Positions 5,354-8,582 of a stretch of 8,582 nt of DNA are shown here, piece by piece. The notes under the pieces are model-generated. The model saw only the letters and a list, made by a program, of their open reading frames with translations. It was not told the DNA's origin and did no database searches. Origin of the DNA: Clostridiales bacterium UBA8960 (lineage in GTDB: Bacteria; Bacillota; Clostridia; Peptostreptococcales; Acidaminobacteraceae); the NCBI GenBank assembly GCA_003482695.1, contig DMYC01000304.1:1-8582 (forward strand), given 5' to 3'. Positions within the stretch are counted from its first letter, which is position 1, and each line of letters opens with the position of its first letter. A program made the translations under genes and the position numbers.

Positions 5354-5382
5354 TATACAAATTGGTTGTCGAGTAGTATGAT
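5354..5382 (+). promoter_or_regulatory. Predicted promoter of the CheB-like gene
   Basis: TATACA (5354-5359, 4 of 6 to the -35 consensus), a 17-base spacer, then TATGAT (5377-5382, 5 of 6 to the -10). It sits 45 bases before the chosen start codon and after the left repeat, so the gene has its own promoter inside the repeat-flanked segment. Confidence 0.5.
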
Positions 5383-5427
5383 ATGTTCATAATGATACTT
5401 AAAGAAGACATGCATTGGAGTGATTAT

Positions 5428-6033
5428 ATGAACACTAAGAAACCTAAGCGTTCTGCCAAAGACTTTCCTGTTATCTGCGTGGGAGGTTCAGCTGGTGGTC
5501 TTGACGCCTATACTCGATTACTACAGAATCTGCCAGCTGATATGGGTGTTGCTATCGTCATCGTTAATCATTTAAGAACTGTAGCCACCATGCTCCACGA
5601 AATTCTACCAAAACATACAAAGATGCCGGTTGAACTGATCACTGAAAAACTAGACATTAAACCCAACCATGTTTTTATAATTCCTGAAAAGCGCGATTTA
5701 CACGTTTTTGATGGTGAGTTCCGCCTTGAGCCTATATCAAAGCCTAAGGGATGGCCTGATGTGATTACGGTTTTTTTGCATTCCATGGCACAACATTGGG
5801 ACGGTAAAATTATAGCTGTCATTGTCTCTGGTTATGACGGTGATGGGGCAGATGCGCTATGCGCTATAAAAGATGTTGGAGGTATCACGATCGCACAAAG
5901 TCCCGACTCCGCAGTGCAGCCGGATATGCCGGATACTGCAATCGCAAGTGGGTGTATAGATTTTATTCTTTCTCCTGAGAATATTGCTCAAGAAATTATA
6001 CGAATTATGCACGCAGGAGAATTGGAAAGTTAA
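5428..6033 (+). CDS. Stand-alone CheB-type protein-glutamate methylesterase domain
   Basis: CheB enzymes remove methyl groups from glutamates of chemoreceptors. The 201-residue protein is the catalytic domain alone, with no receiver domain. The triad is in place: Ser21 in GGSAGG (19-24), His48 in VNHLR, and Asp139 in SGYDGDGA (134-141, the counterpart of TGMGxDGA). The typical VQPDMPDTAIASGCIDFIL block follows at about 165-185. The start is taken at ATG 5428, since GGAG lies 7 bases before it; an upstream in-frame ATG at 5383 has no such site. No cheR, receptor or other chemotaxis gene is in the window, and without a receiver domain it cannot be switched by CheA in the usual way. Such single domains often occur in CheB-CheR-PAS sensory proteins, so this could be a piece of one, a deamidase/esterase for another target, or a moved gene. 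The fold is certain, the role is not. Confidence 0.85.
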   Translation: MNTKKPKRSAKDFPVICVGGSAGGLDAYTRLLQNLPADMGVAIVIVNHLRTVATMLHEILPKHTKMPVELITEKLDIKPNHVFIIPEKRDLHVFDGEFRLEPISKPKGWPDVITVFLHSMAQHWDGKIIAVIVSGYDGDGADALCAIKDVGGITIAQSPDSAVQPDMPDTAIASGCIDFILSPENIAQEIIRIMHAGELES

Positions 6034-6086
6034 TGCTCGATAAACTGAAGCGATTACAGAACAAGTTACTGAAGACAATAAAATAA
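6033..6086 (+). CDS. Possible 17-codon ORF coupled to the CheB-like gene
   Basis: An ATG shares one base with the CheB-like stop (TAATG) and opens a frame MLDKLKRLQNKLLKTIK that ends in TAA at the base of the terminator. It is basic and amphipathic. It may be the remainder of a longer downstream gene or domain, cut off when the terminator region was brought in, or mere chance. No ribosome binding site of its own is evident. Confidence 0.2.
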   Translation: MLDKLKRLQNKLLKTIK

Positions 6087-6140
6087 AAGTGAAAGATTCT
6101 GAATTCTGGCATAGCGCCTGGATTCGTGATCTTTCACTTT
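6086..6140. terminator. Long bidirectional terminator after the CheB-like gene
   Basis: A perfect 12-bp outer stem AAAGTGAAAGAT (6086-6097) / ATCTTTCACTTT (6129-6140) continues, after a small internal loop, into an inner stem GAATTCTGG/CCTGGATTC with one mismatch and a 7-nt loop. T-rich tails follow on the plus strand (CTTAATTTTT) and on the minus strand (TATTTTATTG), so it can stop transcription from both sides. Confidence 0.8.
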
Positions 6141-6177
6141 CTTAATTTTTGCAACTGTTTGACCGTTTTGATGTCGT

Positions 6178-6422
6178 TCACGATTTTGTCAAAAAATCAA
6201 TCGCATTAACCACTCGAATTCCATCAAAATTCCGCTCCAAATCATCATCCATCGTGATAATTACCTTAGGGAAATGGTCTGGAACCAACCTAAGTGGTCT
6301 CAACTCTCGCTCATGCGTCTCCGACTCACGAACGGTATACGCAACTTGATAATAAACCGTCTCTTTATTGAAGTGTAATGCATTTATAGGCTTATATCAA
6401 GTTTTTTTGAAATGTATTTCAT
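6178..6422 (-). pseudogene. Internally deleted ATPase gene remnant, AAA/DUF4143 type (copy 2)
   Basis: The minus strand codes, down to the TGA at 6180-6178, for a tail reading YYQVAYTVRESETHERELRP, then PLRLVPDHFPKVIIT, MDDD and DGIRVVNAIDFL. This is the recognisable C-terminus of the bacterial AAA-type ATPases with a DUF4143 domain (usually YYQVA.TVRDE.TLERELRPL, then KYLLT.D and DGI..IN.LDWL). Before it, in another frame, are ATG 6422 and codons MKYISKKLDISL plus a stop, which look like the start of such a gene. The whole P-loop and central part are missing: about 75 codons remain of some 400. No function is expected. The same N-to-C junction also appears in copy 1. Confidence 0.75.
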
Positions 6423-6427
6423 TTAAA
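6370..6427. repeat. 58-bp direct repeat, right copy
   Basis: Partner of 5275-5332 (51 of 58 positions equal, identical in the last 26). It ends at TTTAAA, 36 bases before the -35 box of the BlaI-type operon; beyond that point the two copies differ. Confidence 0.75.
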
Positions 6428-6463
6428 CTCATTTTGGCGGTGTGCCTTCTTCATAGAATTCTC

Positions 6464-6491
6464 TTGACACACCCCAGACTATTGCTATAGT
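6464..6491 (+). promoter_or_regulatory. Promoter of the blaI-type operon
   Basis: Perfect TTGACA (6464-6469), a 16-base spacer, then TATAGT (6486-6491, 5 of 6). The -10 lies inside the first operator dyad, so repressor and polymerase would compete. Transcription should start near 6498, about 30 bases before the start codon. Confidence 0.75.
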
Positions 6492-6515
6492 ATGTAAGTG
6501 TACTATTACTATAGT
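6478..6515 (+). promoter_or_regulatory. Two dyad operators for the BlaI-type repressor
   Basis: ACTATTGCTATAGT (6478-6491) and ACTATTACTATAGT (6502-6515) differ at one position and are 24 bases apart. Each is a palindrome with arms ACTAT/ATAGT. Together they form a larger imperfect dyad, AGACTAT...ATAGTCT, over 6476-6517. The first covers the -10 box and the second the start of transcription and leader. BlaI/MecI operators have this paired arrangement, so autorepression by the gene just downstream is likely. Confidence 0.75.
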
Positions 6516-6529
6516 CTGAGGTGATTGCT

Positions 6530-6886
6530 ATGGAACCCATAAAACTGTTTGACAGTGAACTAAAGATCATGGACATACTCTGGCGTGAGGGGAAAACCAA
6601 CGCCAAGCAAATCAGTCTGATTGCCGCTGCGGAAATCGGCTGGAACAAAAATACGACTTATACGGTTATTAAGAAGCTCATTGACAAAAACGCAGTTTGC
6701 CGTGAGGAACCGGGCTTCGTCTGCGTTGCGCTCATAAGCCGAGACGATGTGCAAAGGAACGAAACCGAACGGATGATTGATAAGCTTTGGGGCGGCTCAA
6801 AGAAGGCGTTCTTTGCTGCGTTCATTAATGAGCAGCTTTCCGAGGAAGAACTTACCGAACTCAGATCTCTGATAGAAAAGAAGTGA
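6530..6886 (+). CDS. BlaI/MecI-family transcriptional repressor
   Basis: A dimeric winged-helix repressor of the penicillinase-repressor family. In the 118 residues, about 6-70 form the winged helix: LFDSELKIMDILWREGKTNA, then EIGWNKNTTYTVIKKLIDK, which contains the family's recognition helix. The C-terminal half (ERMIDKLWGGSKKAFFAAFI, SEEELTELRSLIEKK) is the helical dimerisation and cleavage region. BlaI and MecI are cut there between Asn and Phe; here the nearest match is A-F in FAAFIN, so cleavage may differ. The start is ATG 6530, because GAGGTGA (6518-6524) lies 5 bases before it; a GTG at 6521 falls inside that site. The gene ends one base into the next start. It probably represses its own operon through the two upstream dyads and is released when the M56 protease acts. 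Confidence 0.92.
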   Translation: MEPIKLFDSELKIMDILWREGKTNAKQISLIAAAEIGWNKNTTYTVIKKLIDKNAVCREEPGFVCVALISRDDVQRNETERMIDKLWGGSKKAFFAAFINEQLSEEELTELRSLIEKK

Positions 6887-7815
6887 TGGCCATGCTTTCT
6901 GAAATCTTTTACTGGGTGCTCAATATCAGCATCATCGGAGGTATGACAGGGCTAATCGTTGCTCTTGTTCGGAAGATACCGAGGCTCCCGCGCTTCGCGG
7001 CGTATGCTCTATGGCTTGTGCCTTTGGTTCGCCTATGGATTCCATTCGGCATAGCAAGCCGCTGGAGCTTGCTGACACTTATCTCAAAGTACGCCACCAA
7101 GACTGTGATCATCTGGGAAAAGGCTCCCGGTTCACCCTACAGCACGATGTCAAACTTTGCGCAAGCCGCAGAGAGCTACTTTCCCGTTGTCTATAAGACG
7201 GAATTGCTAAAAAGCGTTTTTGAAACAGCGTCAATAATCTGGGCAATTGTTGGTACCACCGCAATTCTAACTTCGGTTTTCCTATATGCGCTCACCAAAC
7301 GAGAATTACAGGATGCTAGACATTTAGAAGGCGATGTTTGGATGTCCGCGAAGGTATCCGCCCCGGCGGTCTATGGCATTATCAAACCGAGGATAATCCT
7401 TCCCGATTGGATTCCCCATTCGGAACTGCCCTTTATACTTGCCCACGAACAGGTGCATATACTTCGCAGGGATAACCTCTGGAGGGTCGTGGCTGTGTTA
7501 ACCTTGTGTGTGCATTGGTTCAATCCTCTATGCTGGTTCTTTTTGAAGTGGTTCTTTACCGACATGGAGCTCGCTTGTGACGCCAAGGTGCTAAAAACTA
7601 TGGGCGAGGATAAGGCAAAAGACTATGCCTCCGCCCTACTATCCTGTGCCACTGGTCGGAGCTATTTCGTCAGTGCTTTTGGTGGATCGAATACGCGAAG
7701 ACGTATTGAAAGTGTGTTATCGTACAAGAGACTGACCACATTATCTACAGTAGCATTTGGTGCGTTAATCGTAGCCATATGCTTTGTTCTAATTACAAAC
7801 GCCGTTGGAGGTTAA
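6886..7815 (+). CDS. M56-family membrane metallopeptidase, BlaR1-like without sensor domain
   Basis: BlaR1/MecR1-type integral membrane zinc proteases relay a signal that leads to loss of the BlaI repressor. About 309 residues, with membrane segments near 7-27, 35-54, 112-136, 190-215 and 285-304. The zinc protease motif HEQVH is at 187-191 with the third ligand region MELACDAK at 227-234 (E228, D232). All are intact. Unlike BlaR1, which has a penicillin-binding domain of some 250 residues outside the cell, the chain stops a few residues after the last membrane helix. ATG 6886 is used because it overlaps the BlaI stop (TGATG); its ribosome binding site is weak (AAAAGAAG), and an ATG at 6892 is possible. 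The pairing with BlaI is the usual one; the inducer is unknown and may be sensed by the next gene's product. Confidence 0.9.
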   Translation: MAMLSEIFYWVLNISIIGGMTGLIVALVRKIPRLPRFAAYALWLVPLVRLWIPFGIASRWSLLTLISKYATKTVIIWEKAPGSPYSTMSNFAQAAESYFPVVYKTELLKSVFETASIIWAIVGTTAILTSVFLYALTKRELQDARHLEGDVWMSAKVSAPAVYGIIKPRIILPDWIPHSELPFILAHEQVHILRRDNLWRVVAVLTLCVHWFNPLCWFFLKWFFTDMELACDAKVLKTMGEDKAKDYASALLSCATGRSYFVSAFGGSNTRRRIESVLSYKRLTTLSTVAFGALIVAICFVLITNAVGG

Positions 7816-7819
7816 GCTT

Positions 7820-8582
7820 ATGAAGCAGATTTTCTGGTTAATGATTGTGATTGTTACCGCTTACGCTATTTCTGGCTGCGGTTTTGAAACGACGAACAGT
7901 TTTAACCTGCGTGAGACGCCCCAAATCTTTGTCTTGGAAGAGGGGGACCAATTTGTCACAATGCCGACAGTCACTCTTTACGAAAACGGTCATGCATGGC
8001 TCTCGCAACCGCCCATCAGTAGCTTTGCACTGTTCAGCATCGGGCGGTACGAGATGAGTGGAAACGAATTAACGGTAACCCACGATGAAAACACAAGTGC
8101 GACATTTGAAGTTTCGAATGGTGGAGATACGCTAACGCTGAAATCAGCAAACTTAGGATTTACGAAAGTTGGCGCAGTTTACAAATACCGTTCCAACACC
8201 GATTATCTGAGCCAATACCCTAAAATCAAAGGTGAAGCGCTGACTGTTGGTGCTTTGCGGGAACTTGCGAAAAAAGCCCCGAATCTTACAGTCTCAGACT
8301 TCGAGAAGTACGCACATTTTGTTATTGACCCGGATTACCATGTTTTCAACATTGAAGGGGAATACACACTCACTGTGATTTATGACATTGACGGCAACAC
8401 CAGCTGCACGATTAAGCGCAATTCGACCGGTGAGAGTTTTCCGTTGCACTTAAACGGTTCAACAAATCATGTTTTTGATTCATTCCTCGGTTTGTCAGTC
8501 ATTTCAAAATACAAAACCCAAAAATGGCTTGATTATTTCGAGGATGACGAACTGCCATGGGACGAACGCAAGGAACTTACTC
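7820..8582 (+). CDS. Putative lipoprotein, possible separate sensor of the BlaI/M56 system, cut by the right edge
   Basis: 254 codons are seen without a stop. Residues 1-19 are a signal peptide (one Lys, then WLMIVIVTAYA) ending in the lipobox ISGC with the lipid-carrying Cys at 20, so the mature protein should be anchored outside the membrane. After it comes a beta-rich part (about 30-125: TVTLYENGHAWLSQPPISSF, then ALFSIGRYEMSGNELTV and LTLKSANLGFTKVG), like the small barrel found at the C-terminus of some clostridial BlaR1-like proteins. A second region of about 120 residues I do not recognise. GGAGG lies 8 bases before the ATG, which is 4 bases after the M56 stop, so it is in the same operon. 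A sensor or ligand-binding role is inferred from position and export; the family is not certain. Confidence 0.75.
   Translation, partial: MKQIFWLMIVIVTAYAISGCGFETTNSFNLRETPQIFVLEEGDQFVTMPTVTLYENGHAWLSQPPISSFALFSIGRYEMSGNELTVTHDENTSATFEVSNGGDTLTLKSANLGFTKVGAVYKYRSNTDYLSQYPKIKGEALTVGALRELAKKAPNLTVSDFEKYAHFVIDPDYHVFNIEGEYTLTVIYDIDGNTSCTIKRNSTGESFPLHLNGSTNHVFDSFLGLSVISKYKTQKWLDYFEDDELPWDERKELT

Noticed and set aside
5383..5427. Upstream in-frame start for the CheB-like gene (15 more residues)
   Set aside because: That ATG overlaps the predicted promoter end and has no ribosome binding site, whereas GGAG lies 7 bases before the ATG at 5428; the extra residues are not part of the CheB fold.
6149..6349. 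Plus-strand frame of 66 codons after the CheB terminator
   Set aside because: It is the complement of the decayed ATPase C-terminus, whose minus-strand translation is recognisable.
5175..6430. The direct repeats as a CRISPR array or insertion-sequence ends
   Set aside because: There are only two copies 1.1 kb apart, in direct and not inverted orientation, with no transposase gene and no regular spacers between them.
7851..8057. Plus-strand frame of 68 codons within the lipoprotein gene
   Set aside because: It lies in another frame of the lipoprotein CDS, which has the ribosome binding site, the signal peptide and an open frame to the edge.

Overview
The window looks like chromosomal DNA of a low-to-moderate GC Gram-positive anaerobe of the class Clostridia (Bacillota). 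The evidence is strong AGGAGG-type ribosome binding sites, tightly overlapping genes, sigma-A-type promoters, an XRE regulator / PLDc_N / ABC transporter operon like yxlEFG of Bacillus, and a clostridial BlaI / M56 peptidase pair. The genus cannot be fixed from the sequence.

Layout. (1) Positions 1-1446, minus strand: a compact operon of an ArsD-like thioredoxin-fold protein, a single-domain ArsA-like ATPase and the start of a NifS/IscS-type cysteine desulfurase that runs off the left edge. It is read from a near-consensus promoter (1677-1705) whose -35 box lies inside a perfect dyad. A leader of about 220 nt follows, with hairpins and a possible 45-codon ORF. (2) Positions 1728-2171, no clear gene: a tmRNA/tRNA-like 3' end fragment, a strong hairpin terminator, a REP-like palindrome, and a pair of 13-bp direct repeats just before the promoter of the next operon. 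(3) Positions 2172-5220, plus strand: four overlapping genes, namely an XRE regulator with a long helical C-terminus, a PLDc_N membrane peptide, an ABC ATPase and an ABC-2 permease, closed by a good terminator. (4) Positions 5221-6430: a stand-alone CheB methylesterase-domain gene between two degenerate, same-orientation copies of one decayed ATPase gene. (5) Positions 6464-8582, plus strand: a BlaI-type repressor behind a promoter with two copies of a dyad operator, an M56 (BlaR1-type) membrane peptidase without an extracellular sensor domain, and a lipoprotein cut by the right edge.

How the parts may work. The first operon resembles arsenic metallochaperone/ATPase genes, but it pairs them with a sulfur-mobilising enzyme, and both Ars-like proteins have altered motifs, so classical arsenite export is not assured. 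The second operon is probably an autoregulated ABC exporter, perhaps for peptide or envelope-stress defence. The third is a BlaI/BlaR-like signalling unit in which the sensor part may be a separate lipoprotein. Its base composition is locally richer in GC than the left part, and decayed repeats lie just upstream of it, which suggests a patchwork region assembled by insertion and deletion.
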